This document shows positions 7,196-17,615 of a stretch of 38,592 nt of DNA, piece by piece. The translations under genes were made by a program, and so were the position numbers. Source of the DNA: Candidatus Rokuibacteriota bacterium (GTDB lineage: Bacteria; Methylomirabilota; Methylomirabilia; Rokubacteriales; CSP1-6). The notes beneath the pieces were generated by a model that worked only from the letters and a program-made list of their open reading frames with translations, was not told the origin of the DNA and ran no database searches. How positions within the stretch are numbered: the first letter of the stretch is position 1; every line of letters begins with the position of its first letter. The stretch lies in contig JACQWC010000199.1 of assembly GCA_016209635.1 (NCBI GenBank), positions 1 through 38,592 on the forward strand, read 5' to 3'.

Positions 7196-8542
7196 TCAGC
7201 CCCGCTGGCGGAGCCACTGCGCGGGGTCGAGCGGCTTCCCCTGATAGCGTACCTCGAAGTAGAGGCGCGTCCCCGCCAGCGAGCCGGTATCCCCTACTGT
7301 ACCGATAAGCTGCCCCGCTTGCACGTCCTCGCCTTCCCTCACGTGGATGTCGGCGACGTGCGCGTAGAGCGTGTAGTACTCGCTCCCGTGGTCCAGGATA
7401 ATCAGGTTCCCGTAGCCCTTGAACCACCCCGTGTAGACGGCCTGGCCGGCGTACACCGCGGCCACCTCCGTGCCCTCGGCGGCCTCGATGTCGACGCCGT
7501 TCCGGAACGTCCGCGTGCCGAAGCGCGGATGCACCTGGGCGCCGAACGACGTCACGATCCGGCCCTCGGTCGGCCACGGCAGCCGGCCGCGAAGGCTGCC
7601 GAATCCGGCGCCCGGCGGCGGCAGCGTCCTTGGCGCCGGCGGGGGCGTCTTGGCGACCCGGCGTTGCTTGGCCTGGAGATCGCGGATGAAGGCCTCGAGG
7701 CGGCGGGCGGCCTCCGAGAGCTCGCCCACCATGCGCTCGTGGTACGCGCGTTCATCCCTGACCTTGGCGAGGAGGGTCCGCCGCCGCGCGGCCTCCCGGT
7801 CGACCTCGGCCTGCTCGAGCATCGCCTCCTCGCGCAGGTCCGTCAGCTCGCGCTGCCGGACCTCCTCGCGGGTCCTCCGGTCCCCCAACCGCTCGGACGT
7901 CAGACGATACTCTTGAATGAGCCGGGCGTCCAGGGCGGCGAGGCTCGTCAGGTGCCGCACGACCGCGGCGCGCGCGAGCGGATCGTCACCGCTCAGGATG
8001 ACCGGCAGGGCGCCGCCCTGGGCGTAGACCTTGTACATCGTCTGGAGCCGGCGGGCGAGCGTCTGCTCCTGGCCCGAGCGCTGCGTCTCGAGCCTGTCGC
8101 CCTCGGCCCGGAGGGCGCGCACGTCGGCCTGGGCCCGCCTGATCCGCCCGTCGAGGCGCGCGATCTGGCGCTGCTTGTCGGCCAGGCGCCGGTCGATCTC
8201 CTCGAGCTCGGCGAGGAGCGAGGTCTCCCGCTTGCGCGCCTCCGCGGCCTTCTCCCGCTCCTCGCGGAGCTGCTTCTGCGTCTGCTGGAGCCGGTTCCGC
8301 TCGGTCTGGAGCGGATCCTCCCGCTTCTGCTGTTGAGCCACCCCGGGGGACGCCGTGAGGAGGCCGGCGAGCGCCGTGACCGCGATGAGTGTCAGGACGC
8401 AGGGGGTCAGGGGGCGCACGAGAAGCAGGAGGGAGCCGAGCCTGAGGAGACGTCGGGGACGGGGGCGGCTCCGAGCGAGTGGAGTTCCGAGCCGAGGAGC
8501 CGCTCCCGGCCCCGGCGTCCGCTCGCGCCCGGCGGAGCTCAC
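7196..8542 (-). CDS. envC: EnvC-like murein hydrolase activator (coiled coil plus degenerate LytM domain)
   Basis: Up to 448 residues. A hydrophobic export segment (CVLTLIAVTALAGLL) precedes a long coiled coil rich in Glu, Arg, Gln and Leu. A C-terminal LytM/M23 domain (about 330-445) has GYGNLIILDHG and YTLYAHV. The zinc ligands of active M23 enzymes are largely lost: HxGxD reads RNGVDI and HxH reads RLYFEV, leaving only the YAH histidine. This degeneration is the hallmark of EnvC, which activates amidases rather than cutting peptidoglycan. ftsE and ftsX lie directly upstream, the known partners. The GTG at 8542 overlaps the ftsX stop (GTGA); a second GTG at 8419 gives a tidier signal peptide and 407 residues. 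The 5' region contains a palindromic repeat. Confidence 0.9.
   Translation of the reverse strand: MSSAGRERTPGPGAAPRLGTPLARSRPRPRRLLRLGSLLLLVRPLTPCVLTLIAVTALAGLLTASPGVAQQQKREDPLQTERNRLQQTQKQLREEREKAAEARKRETSLLAELEEIDRRLADKQRQIARLDGRIRRAQADVRALRAEGDRLETQRSGQEQTLARRLQTMYKVYAQGGALPVILSGDDPLARAAVVRHLTSLAALDARLIQEYRLTSERLGDRRTREEVRQRELTDLREEAMLEQAEVDREAARRRTLLAKVRDERAYHERMVGELSEAARRLEAFIRDLQAKQRRVAKTPPPAPRTLPPPGAGFGSLRGRLPWPTEGRIVTSFGAQVHPRFGTRTFRNGVDIEAAEGTEVAAVYAGQAVYTGWFKGYGNLIILDHGSEYYTLYAHVADIHVREGEDVQAGQLIGTVGDTGSLAGTRLYFEVRYQGKPLDPAQWLRQRG
8461..8507. repeat. Imperfect palindromic repeat, copy 1
   Basis: The arms at 8461-8472 (GGGGGCGGCTCC) and 8496-8507 (GGAGCCGCTCCC) match in 11 of 12 positions as an inverted repeat, around a 23-base loop. 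The stretch CCGAGCGAGTGG with TTCCGAGC after it recurs, with one base difference, in copy 2 at 24529-24577. Read on the minus strand within the envC frame it encodes RLGTPLARSRP. Confidence 0.6.
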
Positions 8543-9423
8543 GGCTCGCGCCGCCCCCGGGCCAGCAGGCCCCCGACCCCGCCGAGCAGGGTGCCCGCGA
8601 TCACGAGCGTGACCACGCTGATCGGCGCCAAGAAGTTGAGCTGCGGCAGTCCGAGCGTCAGATTCACGAGCGGCTCGAGCTCCGGCGCCCCGACCCGGTA
8701 CGCGACGACGAGCGCGATCACCGCGAGGATCGCACCGGCGAGGCCCTGCATCATCCCCTGGAGCAGGAGCGGCATCCGCACGACCATCTCCGGCGCCCCG
8801 ACCAGGCGCATGATCTCCGTCTCCTGCCGGCGCGCGTGGAGCACGAGGGTCGTGGCGGTGGTGACGGTGAGGACGGCGGCGACCGCGAGCACGCCGCCGA
8901 TCGCGAACCCGATCGTCGCCAGCAGGTGCTGCCACTGGGAGAGCCGCTCGACCCAGTCGACGCCCCCGGCGACCTCCTCGGCGTCGGGGAGCGCGCCGAG
9001 CCGCCGGAGGAGGGCGCGCGTCCCCTCGGGCGTCGCGGACTCCGCCGCGGGCGTGACCTCGATCGAGGCGGGGAGCGGGTTCGACGAGAGGTGATCGGCG
9101 ACGCTCGCCTCCTTGCCGAGCACCCGCTTGAGCGAGCGGAGCGCGTCGGCCTTGCTCACGAACCGCGCGCCGGCCACGCCGGGCAGGGCGTGGACCCGGT
9201 CGAGGAGCGCCTGGACCTCGGCGCCCGGCGGCTCCTGCCTGAGGTAGACGATGATCCGGACCCGGTCGCGCCACTCGGCGACGGCCTGCCCCAGGTTCGA
9301 CGACAGCAGCCAGAAACCGCCGAGCGCGGCGAGCGAGAGCGTGATCAGGGCGACCGCGCTGACCGCCACGCGCCCCGCCCGCCGGAGATCCCGCAGCGCC
9401 TCGCCGAGCAGGAACCCGAACAC
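8539..9423 (-). CDS. ftsX: Cell division protein FtsX
   Basis: A 294-residue inner-membrane protein with the FtsX layout. One N-terminal membrane helix (VAVSAVALITLSLAALGGFWLL, about residues 20-41) precedes an extracytoplasmic domain (about 50-160). Three further helices and a large C-terminal FtsX/MacB-type permease domain follow (LHARRQETEIMRLVGAPEMVV, a family motif). It partners with FtsE to drive EnvC-dependent amidase activation at the division septum. The ATG directly abuts the ftsE stop, and its own TGA overlaps the envC GTG. The three genes therefore form a coupled ftsE-ftsX-envC unit. Confidence 0.94.
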   Translation of the reverse strand: MFGFLLGEALRDLRRAGRVAVSAVALITLSLAALGGFWLLSSNLGQAVAEWRDRVRIIVYLRQEPPGAEVQALLDRVHALPGVAGARFVSKADALRSLKRVLGKEASVADHLSSNPLPASIEVTPAAESATPEGTRALLRRLGALPDAEEVAGGVDWVERLSQWQHLLATIGFAIGGVLAVAAVLTVTTATTLVLHARRQETEIMRLVGAPEMVVRMPLLLQGMMQGLAGAILAVIALVVAYRVGAPELEPLVNLTLGLPQLNFLAPISVVTLVIAGTLLGGVGGLLARGRREP

Positions 9424-10095
9424 CTAGCCCTCGTCCTTGACGAGGCGCCCGGCGTCGAGCACGAGCATGCGCCGCCGGAGCGCCGCGGCGAGCTGCGCCT
9501 GGTGGGTCGCCAGGACGACCGTCGTCCCCCCGGCCCAGATGTCCTTCACGACCTCGATGATGTCCGTCGCCATCGTGTCGTCGAGGTTCCCGGTCGGCTC
9601 GTCGGCGAGCAGGAGGGCCGGCTTGCGCACGATCGCCCGGGCCAGGGCCGCCCGCTGCGCCTCACCCTGGGAGAGCTGCGCGGGGTACGCCTGGGCGCGC
9701 GCGGAGAGCCCCACCGCGCGCAGGGCGTCGAAGGCGCGCGCCGTGACCTCGCGGCGCGGCGTGCCGAGCACGCGCAGGACGAAGGCGATGTTCTCGTACA
9801 CGGTGCGCCCCGGGAGGAGCTTCGCGTCCTGGAAGACCACGCCGATCGACCGGCGGAGCGCGGCGACCTTCGAGCGGCGGAGCGTCGTGACCGGATAGCC
9901 GAGGACCTCGAGCTCGCCCTCGGTCGGGAGGTCCTCGCGGTAGAGGAGGCGCAGGAGCGTCGTCTTGCCCGCGCCGCTGGGCCCGGTGAGGACCACGAAC
10001 TCCCCGCGCGCGATCCCGAAGGACACCTCGCTCAGCGCAGGCACCTTCACCGGCCCGACCGAGTAAACCTTCGACACGCGATGAAGCTCAATCAT
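9424..10095 (-). CDS. ftsE: Cell division ATP-binding protein FtsE
   Basis: A 223-residue ABC ATPase of normal FtsE length. It has Walker A GPSGAGKT at 38-45, the Q loop in VVFQDAKLL, an ABC signature LSQGE at 141-145 (a one-residue variant of LSGGE), Walker B LLLADEP at 161-167 and the H loop in LATHQ. The opening MIELHRVSKVY is typical of FtsE. It acts on the cytoplasmic side with FtsX and passes ATP-driven conformational change to EnvC. It lies 28 bases after gatB and is immediately followed by ftsX, which supports FtsE over other ABC ATPases of the LolD/MacB group. Confidence 0.95.
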   Translation of the reverse strand: MIELHRVSKVYSVGPVKVPALSEVSFGIARGEFVVLTGPSGAGKTTLLRLLYREDLPTEGELEVLGYPVTTLRRSKVAALRRSIGVVFQDAKLLPGRTVYENIAFVLRVLGTPRREVTARAFDALRAVGLSARAQAYPAQLSQGEAQRAALARAIVRKPALLLADEPTGNLDDTMATDIIEVVKDIWAGGTTVVLATHQAQLAAALRRRMLVLDAGRLVKDEG

Positions 10096-10123
10096 GGCGG
10101 GCAGTTCGATTATAGCCGCCGCC

Positions 10124-11599
10124 TCAGAGTTTCGAGAGCTTCTCCTGCAGGAGGCGGTTCACGATGCCGGGGTTCGCCTTGCCCTGGGTCGCCTTCATGA
10201 CCGCCCCGACCAGCGCCTTCGCCGCGGCCGTCTTGCCCCGCTTCCAGTCGTCGATGGCCTTGGGATTCTCCTCCAGGACCCGGTCGAGGATCGCCTCGAG
10301 CGCCCCGGCATCCGCGACCTGCGTCAGCCCCTCCCGGCGCACGATCGTCCCGGCGTCCTCCCCGGTACGGAACATCTTCTCGAACACGTCCTTGGCGATC
10401 TTGCCGCTGATCGTGCCGTCCTCGACGAGCCCGAGCAGGCCCGCGAGGTGGCGGGGCGGCACCGGGGCCTGCCGGATGGCGCGTTCGTCGTCGCCGGGCA
10501 GCTCGCGCAGCAGCTCGGACATGACCCAGTTGGAGACGACCTTCGGGTTCCCGAACTCGCGCACCGCGGCCTCGTAGTACTCCGCCAGCGCGCGGCTCTG
10601 CGTGAGCACGTCGGCGTCGTAGGCGGGCAGGCCGTACTGCCTCACGAACCGCTGACGGCGCGCCCGCGGCAGCTCGGGCAGCCCGGCCCGGATCTCCTCG
10701 ATCCACTCGCGCTCGATCCGGAGCGGCACGAGGTCCGGTTCCGGGAAATATCTGTAGTCATGCGCGTACTCCTTCGAGCGCATCGAGCGCGTGTAGCCGC
10801 GGTCGGCCTCCCACAGCCGGGTCTCCTGCAGGACCCGCTCCCCCGCCTCGAGCTGCGCCCGCTGGCGCTTGACCTCGTACTCGAGGGCCAGCTTCACGTT
10901 GCGGACGGAGTTCATGTTCTTGATCTCGACCTTCGTCCCGAGCTCCCCCGAGCCGCGGGGACGCAGCGAGACGTTGGCGTCGCAGCGCAGCGAGCCCTTT
11001 TCCATATCGCCGTCGCAGACGCCCAGATAGACGAGCACTGCTCTGAAGGCCTTGAGGTAGGTGGCCGCTTCCTCTGGTGATGTGATCTCCGGCTTCGACA
11101 CCGTCTCCATGAGCGGCACGCCCGACCGGTTGAAGTCGACGAGGCTCGTCTGGGCGGTCTCGAGCGTTCCCTCGTGGACGAGCTTGCCCACGTCCTCCTC
11201 GAGATGGAGGCGCTGGATGCCGATGGTGCGAGACGCACCATCGGGAAGATCGATCTCGAGAAAGCCGTCTTCGGCGAGCGGCTCCTCGTATTGGCTGATC
11301 TGGAAGTTCTTCGGCATGTCCGGGTAGTAGTATTGATTCCGCGCTAACCTGCAGTCGGGGTTGATCCGGCAGTCGAAGGCGAGCGCCGTCCTGAGACCGA
11401 ACTCGATCGCGCGCCGGTTGACGACGGGCAGCACCCCCGGCATGCCCTGGCAGATCGGGCAGGTCTGCGTGTTGGGCGGGGCCCCGAAGGTCGTCGGGCA
11501 GCCGCAGAACATCTTGGAGCGCGTCAGGAGCTGGGCGTGGACCTCGAGCCCGATGACGACCTCATAGTCGACGGAGCCGGCCGGCGCCGCGCGGCTCAC
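10124..11599 (-). CDS. gatB: Asp-tRNA(Asn)/Glu-tRNA(Gln) amidotransferase subunit B
   Basis: A 491-residue GatB. GatB phosphorylates the misacylated Glu-tRNA(Gln) or Asp-tRNA(Asn) and receives ammonia from GatA. Visible features are [15 protein letters not shown] at the N-terminus, the zinc-binding cysteines in CGCPTTFG and CPICQGMPG, the HLEEDVGK stretch and [18 protein letters not shown]. The C-terminal YqeY-like tail domain ends [16 protein letters not shown]. The start is the GTG at 11599, overlapping the gatA stop as GTGA. It completes the gatC-gatA-gatB order. Presence of the complex suggests an indirect route to Gln-tRNA and/or Asn-tRNA. Confidence 0.97.
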   Translation of the reverse strand: MSRAAPAGSVDYEVVIGLEVHAQLLTRSKMFCGCPTTFGAPPNTQTCPICQGMPGVLPVVNRRAIEFGLRTALAFDCRINPDCRLARNQYYYPDMPKNFQISQYEEPLAEDGFLEIDLPDGASRTIGIQRLHLEEDVGKLVHEGTLETAQTSLVDFNRSGVPLMETVSKPEITSPEEAATYLKAFRAVLVYLGVCDGDMEKGSLRCDANVSLRPRGSGELGTKVEIKNMNSVRNVKLALEYEVKRQRAQLEAGERVLQETRLWEADRGYTRSMRSKEYAHDYRYFPEPDLVPLRIEREWIEEIRAGLPELPRARRQRFVRQYGLPAYDADVLTQSRALAEYYEAAVREFGNPKVVSNWVMSELLRELPGDDERAIRQAPVPPRHLAGLLGLVEDGTISGKIAKDVFEKMFRTGEDAGTIVRREGLTQVADAGALEAILDRVLEENPKAIDDWKRGKTAAAKALVGAVMKATQGKANPGIVNRLLQEKLSKL

Positions 11600-13062
11600 C
11601 GCAGCTCCGGCCGCCGCGCCCGCCACGGGGCCGCCTGCTCGTACGCGGCCGCCGCCCTGAGGAGGGTCGCCTCGTCGAAGGCGCGCCCGATGAACTGCAG
11701 CCCGATCGGCAGCCCCTCGGGACTCAGGCCACAGGGCACCGAGAGCGCCGGGAGGCCCGTCAGGTTGGCGGGGATGGTGAGCGCGTCGTTCAGGTACATC
11801 GCGAGCGGGTCTTCCTTCTCGCCGTGCTTGAAGGCGACGTTCGGCGTCGTCGGCGCCACGATCAGGTCGACACGGGTGAAGGCGGCCTCGAAGTCGCGCC
11901 GGACGAGCGTCCGCACCCTCTGCGCCCTCCCGTAGTAGGCCTCGTAGTACCCCGCCGACAGCGCGTAGGTCCCGAGCATGATGCGGCGCTTGACCTCGGC
12001 CCCGAAGCCCGCGGCGCGCGTCCGCCCGTACATGTCGCCGAGGTCGCGGGCGCCGGGCACCCGGAGCCCGTACTTCACGCCGTCGTACCGCGCCAGGTTC
12101 GACGACGCCTCGGCCGGCGCGATCAGGTAGTAGGCGGCGAGCGCGTAGGCGGTTGTCGGGAGCGAGACGGTTTCGGTCCTGATACCGAGCCCGCGCAGGA
12201 GCTCGATCGCCGCGCGCACGGCGCGCTCGACGCTCGGGTCCATCCCCTCCGTGAAGTACTCCGCCGGGACGCCGACCCTGAGCCCGGCGACGGCCCCGCC
12301 GAGGCCCGCCGCGTAGTCCGAAACCGGCTCCAGCACCGACGTCGTGTCGAGCGGGTCGTGACCCGCGATGGCCCCGAGCAGGATCGCCGCGTCGGCGACG
12401 TCCCGGGCCAGCGGCCCGATCTGATCGAGGGACGAGCCGAAGGCCACGAGCCCGTAGCGCGACACGCGGCCGTAGGTCGGCTTCAGCCCGACCACGCCGC
12501 AGAACGCGGCGGGCTGGCGGATCGATCCCCCCGTGTCGGTGCCGAGCGCGCCGGCCGCCAGCGCGGCCGCCACGGCGGCGGCGGACCCGCCCGACGACCC
12601 TCCGGGGACGCGCGCCAGGTCCCACGGGTTGTGCGTCGGCCGGAAGGCCGAGTGCTCCGTGGACGAGCCCATCGCGAACTCGTCCATGTTGGTCTTGCCG
12701 AGCAGCACGGCGCCGGCCGCGTCGAGGCGGGCGACGACGGTGGCGTCGTAGGGCGGGACGAAGGATTCCAGGATCCGCGAGCCGCAGGTGGTCGGCACGC
12801 CTCGCGTGCAGAGGAGGTCCTTGAGCGCGACCGGCGCGCCGTCGAGGGGCCCGCGCGGGGCGCCCGCGCGATAGCGCGCGTCCGCGGCGGCGGCCGCCGC
12901 CCGCGCGCGCTCGGCCGTGACGCTGAGGTACGCGCCCACGCGGCCGTCGAGGGCGGCGATGCGCCCGAGGTACGCCTCCGTGGCCGCGCTCGGCGTCGTC
13001 TCGCCGCGCCGGTAGGCGTCCGTCAGCTCGCGGATCGTGAGATCGAGGAGATCAGTCTTCAA
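11596..13062 (-). CDS. gatA: Asp-tRNA(Asn)/Glu-tRNA(Gln) amidotransferase subunit A
   Basis: A 488-residue amidase-signature protein that releases ammonia from glutamine for GatB. The Ser-cisSer-Lys catalytic triad is visible: Lys81 in APVALKDLL, Ser156 in [11 protein letters not shown] and Ser180 in [12 protein letters not shown]. The chosen start is the TTG at 13062, giving (M)[16 protein letters not shown], the normal GatA N-terminus. It lies 11 bases inside the 3' end of gatC. A longer frame upstream is only gatC read in another frame. The protein length matches characterised GatA. Confidence 0.96.
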   Translation of the reverse strand: MKTDLLDLTIRELTDAYRRGETTPSAATEAYLGRIAALDGRVGAYLSVTAERARAAAAAADARYRAGAPRGPLDGAPVALKDLLCTRGVPTTCGSRILESFVPPYDATVVARLDAAGAVLLGKTNMDEFAMGSSTEHSAFRPTHNPWDLARVPGGSSGGSAAAVAAALAAGALGTDTGGSIRQPAAFCGVVGLKPTYGRVSRYGLVAFGSSLDQIGPLARDVADAAILLGAIAGHDPLDTTSVLEPVSDYAAGLGGAVAGLRVGVPAEYFTEGMDPSVERAVRAAIELLRGLGIRTETVSLPTTAYALAAYYLIAPAEASSNLARYDGVKYGLRVPGARDLGDMYGRTRAAGFGAEVKRRIMLGTYALSAGYYEAYYGRAQRVRTLVRRDFEAAFTRVDLIVAPTTPNVAFKHGEKEDPLAMYLNDALTIPANLTGLPALSVPCGLSPEGLPIGLQFIGRAFDEATLLRAAAAYEQAAPWRARRPELR

Positions 13063-13339
13063 TGATCCTCGGGACCCGGAAGAACTCGCCCGCGCGGTCG
13101 GGCGCGTTCGCGAGCATCGTCTCCTGCGGGAGGCACGGGCCCTCCTGGTCGTCGCGCATGACGTTGACCAGCGGCACCGCGTGGGAGGTGGGCTCGACGC
13201 TCTCGGTGTCGAGCTCACGGAGCTTGTCGATGTAGGCCAGGATCGCGTCGAGCTGCTCGCGCATGCGCGCCTTCTCCTCCGAGGTGAGCTGGAGGCGCGC
13301 CAGCCGCGCGACGTGCTCGACGTCCTGCGCCGTGATCAT
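13052..13339 (-). CDS. gatC: Asp-tRNA(Asn)/Glu-tRNA(Gln) amidotransferase subunit C
   Basis: A 95-residue GatC, the small stabilising subunit that wraps the GatA-GatB interface. It has the typical opening with [20 protein letters not shown], the central [21 protein letters not shown] and the ending [10 protein letters not shown]. Its ATG overlaps the stop of the helicase gene upstream (ATGA), so it depends on translation of that frame. gatA begins within its last codons. Identification is secure from sequence and position. Confidence 0.95.
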   Translation of the reverse strand: MITAQDVEHVARLARLQLTSEEKARMREQLDAILAYIDKLRELDTESVEPTSHAVPLVNVMRDDQEGPCLPQETMLANAPDRAGEFFRVPRIIED

Positions 13340-15102
13340 AGCTCCTCGAGCTGGGCGTACTGCTGCGAGAGCCGCTTGCGTCCGACGCTCGCGAACCGCA
13401 CGGTGACGATCGTGTCCGCGCCCTCGCGCTCGACGCCCACCACGAACCCCTCCCCCCAGCGGCCGTGCCGCACGCGGGCGCCGACGCGGAACGGCAGCTC
13501 GTCGCCCTCCGCCTCGTCCGGTCCCGGCGCCGCCGCCGGTCCGGCCGCGGGGCGCCCGGCCTTGACGAACGAGAGCTGCTCCTCGGGCATCTCCCGCAGG
13601 AAGCGGGACGGCTCGCCGACGCCGTAGCCGTGCATCCGGCGGTGGAGCGCGTACGACAGGAAGAGCCGCTGCTTGGCGCGCGTCAGCCCCACGTAGCAGA
13701 GGCGCCGCTCCTCCTCGATCTCCTCCCCGTCGTCCATCGAGCGCGCGTGGGGAAACACCCCCTCCTCGAGGCCGGTCAGGAAGACCACCGGGAACTCGAG
13801 CCCCTTCGCCGAGTGGAGGGTCATCAGCGTGACCCCGCGGGACCCGTCCGGCAACTCGTCCACGTCGCTCACGAGCGCGACCGTGTCGAGGAATCCCTCG
13901 AGCGCGCCGGCCGGCTCGGCCCGCGCGTAGTCCTCGGCGGCGGCGATCAGTTCCTCGAGGTTCTCGAGCCGCGCCTCGGCGTCGGCCGACCGTTCCTCCC
14001 TGAGAGCCTCCCGGTAGCCGGACGCGTGGAGGACGAGGTCGACGAACGCGGGGAGCCCGAGGCCGTCCCGCTCACCGCGCAGGCGTGCCAGCAGGGCGGC
14101 GAAGCCCTCCAGCGCGCGGCGCGGCTTACCCCCCACGTCGGCCGGCGCTGCCGCGGCGACCTCCAGGAGCGGCCGCCGCTCGCGGGCGGCGACCTCCTCG
14201 AGCCGGGTCAGCGTCGCGCGCCCGACGCCGCGGCCGGGCGTCTGGATCGCGCGCCGGAACGCGACGTCGTCCGCCGGGTTCACGACGAGCCTCAGGTACG
14301 CGAGCGCGTCTTTGACCTCCTTCCGCTCGTAGAAGCGGAAGCCGCCCACGATGACGTAGGGGACGCCGGCGCGGCGCAGCGCGTCCTCGAGGACGCGCGA
14401 CTGGGCGTTCGTGCGGTAGAAGACCGCGACGTCCTCCCAGGCCGCGCCCTCGAGGCGCAGCGTCACGACGGTCTGCGCGACGAAGTTCGCCTCCTCGTGC
14501 TCGTCCCAGGCGGAGTAGACCCGCGCGGGGTCGCCCTCGCCGTTCTCCGTCCAGAGGGTCTTCTCCTTCCGCCGTCGGTTCCGCTCGATGACCGCCGAGG
14601 CGAGCGCGAGGATTCGCTTCGTCGAGCGGTAGTTCTGCTCGAGCCGCACGACGCGCGTGCCGGGATAGTCGGCCTCGAAATCGAGGATGTTCCGGATGTC
14701 GGCGCCACGCCATCGGTAGACCGATTGATCGGGATCGCCAACGACGCAGACGTTCCGGTGCTCGGCGGTGAGCTGGCGGATGATCCGGTACTGGGCACGG
14801 TTGGTGTCCTGGTACTCGTCGACGAGCAGGTGACGCCAGAGGCCACGGTACCAGGCGAGCACCGTCGGAGCCTCCTCGAAGAGGCGCACGGTCATGAGCA
14901 AGAGATCGTCGAAGTCGATCGCGCCGGCGGCGCGGAGCCGCTCCTCGTAGCGCCGATAGAGCGCGGCGAGCTGCTCGTCGCGCGAGGTGCGGGCGAGCCG
15001 CTCGAACTCCGCGACGTCGATCATCTGGTTCTTGGCGTGGCTCAGCCGGTGGACAACCGCCGCGGGCTGGAGCTCGCGCTCGCCCAGGACCTGGTCGCGC
15101 AT
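13336..15102 (-). CDS. PcrA/UvrD-type DNA helicase, C-terminal part after an in-frame amber
   Basis: This is the bulk of a superfamily 1A 3'-5' helicase. It includes VDEYQDTNRAQY (Walker B, motif II), VVGDPDQSVYRWRGAD (motif III), LEQNYRST (motif IV), VTLMTLHSAKGLEFPVVF (motif V) and EEERRLCYVGLTRAKQRLFL (motif VI). A C-terminal SH3-like domain (RHGRWGEGFVVGV) is as in PcrA. The reading frame continues upstream past the ATG at 15102 without shift to a single TAG at 15157-15159, beyond which the N-terminal motifs lie. With that codon read through, the whole protein would be about 722 residues, the usual PcrA length. Alone, this fragment of 588 residues lacks the Walker A motif. No good ribosome binding site was seen before 15102. 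Its stop overlaps gatC. Confidence 0.85.
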   Translation of the reverse strand: MRDQVLGERELQPAAVVHRLSHAKNQMIDVAEFERLARTSRDEQLAALYRRYEERLRAAGAIDFDDLLLMTVRLFEEAPTVLAWYRGLWRHLLVDEYQDTNRAQYRIIRQLTAEHRNVCVVGDPDQSVYRWRGADIRNILDFEADYPGTRVVRLEQNYRSTKRILALASAVIERNRRRKEKTLWTENGEGDPARVYSAWDEHEEANFVAQTVVTLRLEGAAWEDVAVFYRTNAQSRVLEDALRRAGVPYVIVGGFRFYERKEVKDALAYLRLVVNPADDVAFRRAIQTPGRGVGRATLTRLEEVAARERRPLLEVAAAAPADVGGKPRRALEGFAALLARLRGERDGLGLPAFVDLVLHASGYREALREERSADAEARLENLEELIAAAEDYARAEPAGALEGFLDTVALVSDVDELPDGSRGVTLMTLHSAKGLEFPVVFLTGLEEGVFPHARSMDDGEEIEEERRLCYVGLTRAKQRLFLSYALHRRMHGYGVGEPSRFLREMPEEQLSFVKAGRPAAGPAAAPGPDEAEGDELPFRVGARVRHGRWGEGFVVGVEREGADTIVTVRFASVGRKRLSQQYAQLEEL

Positions 15103-15156
15103 GCACTCCCGGACGACGGCGAGCCGGTCCTCCTCGTCGTAGATCGTGAATAGAGG

Positions 15157-15507
15157 CTACCACCCGAGGTGCTGGATGTGCTGCCTCAGCACGCGCACGC
15201 ACGCCGAGTGGAACGTCGCGATGAGGGGAGCCCGGAGCCCCACCGGGGCCAGGAGCGACTCGACCCGCCGGGCCATCTCCTCGGCCGCCTTGTTGGTAAA
15301 GGTCACGGCCAGGACGTTCCGTGGTGATACGCCCCGCGCGCCCAGGACGTGGGCGATGCGGTAGGCGATCACGCGCGTCTTGCCGCTGCCGGCGCCGGCC
15401 AGGACCAGGAGCGGGCCGTCCCCCGCGGTGACGGCCTCGCGCTGGGGCGGATTCAAATCGTCGAGGAGGTGTTCCAGAGCCGCTGGCACCAGGCGATTGT
15501 ACCGCAT
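15157..15507 (-). CDS. PcrA/UvrD-type DNA helicase, N-terminal part ending at an in-frame amber
   Basis: This encodes the first 116 residues of the helicase, with the Q motif LNPPQREAV, Walker A LAGAGSGKTRV, motif Ia AVTFTNKAAEEM and ATFHSACVRVLRQHI. It ends HLGW then TAG at 15157-15159. The next codons in the same frame encode PLFTIYDEEDRLAVV, which is the normal continuation of the family. A single nonsense codon therefore splits the gene. A start at ATG 15507 is taken; an upstream in-frame ATG at 15564 and a GTG a few codons inside are alternatives, none with a strong Shine-Dalgarno. If the stop is real, this peptide would carry only part of domain 1A and be inactive. Confidence 0.8.
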   Translation of the reverse strand: MRYNRLVPAALEHLLDDLNPPQREAVTAGDGPLLVLAGAGSGKTRVIAYRIAHVLGARGVSPRNVLAVTFTNKAAEEMARRVESLLAPVGLRAPLIATFHSACVRVLRQHIQHLGW

Positions 15508-15566
15508 CGAAAACGCGCCAGCCGGCGGTGTGCCCCTTGCCGACGTTATCCCGACAGAGGTCATAG

Positions 15567-15740
15567 GACTGTAGCGGCGTCGGAGGCTACCAAGACCTCT
15601 TGACCGTGATCCAGACCCCCACCCACGAGCAGTACGGGACCACTCTTCAGTGGCTCGGCGGTCGGTTCAATCCGGAGAAGTTCAATCCGAAAAGCGTGAA
15701 GTTCGACGATCCCACCCGCCGTTACGAATTGGCATTCGAG
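15567..15740 (+). pseudogene. C-terminal relic of a plasmid pRiA4b ORF-3-like protein gene
   Basis: On the plus strand, a frame opening after a stop at 15564-15566 reads DCSGVGGYQDLL, then TPTHEQYGTTLQWLGGRFNP and FDDPTRRYELAFE. That is the recognisable C-terminus of the pRiA4b ORF-3-like family (usual pattern DCGG..GY..LLE, then HEE..EWLGG.FDPE.FD). The family is often found on plasmids and near mobile elements. Nothing of the N-terminal part remains, and no stop follows where the family normally ends; the frame instead runs into the antisense of glmS. It sits in the gap between pcrA and glmS, opposite in strand to both. This is probably a decayed insertion. Confidence 0.65.
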
Positions 15741-15771
15741 GCGCCGTTCAGGCGGATGAGGGCCCGGGCGA

Positions 15772-17610
<1,839 letters not shown>

Positions 17611-17615
17611 GGGCG

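Noticed and set aside
7196-9274. A long fusion of the EnvC-like protein with upstream sequence
   Set aside because: The upstream extension is ftsX in another frame; the GTG overlapping the ftsX stop is the proper limit.
15157-15159. Pyrrolysine or programmed recoding at the pcrA amber codon
   Set aside because: No pyl genes or recoding element are visible, and TAG ends several other genes here as a normal stop.
17611-17615. glmS ribozyme upstream of glmS
   Set aside because: Only five bases separate glmU and glmS, leaving no room for it.
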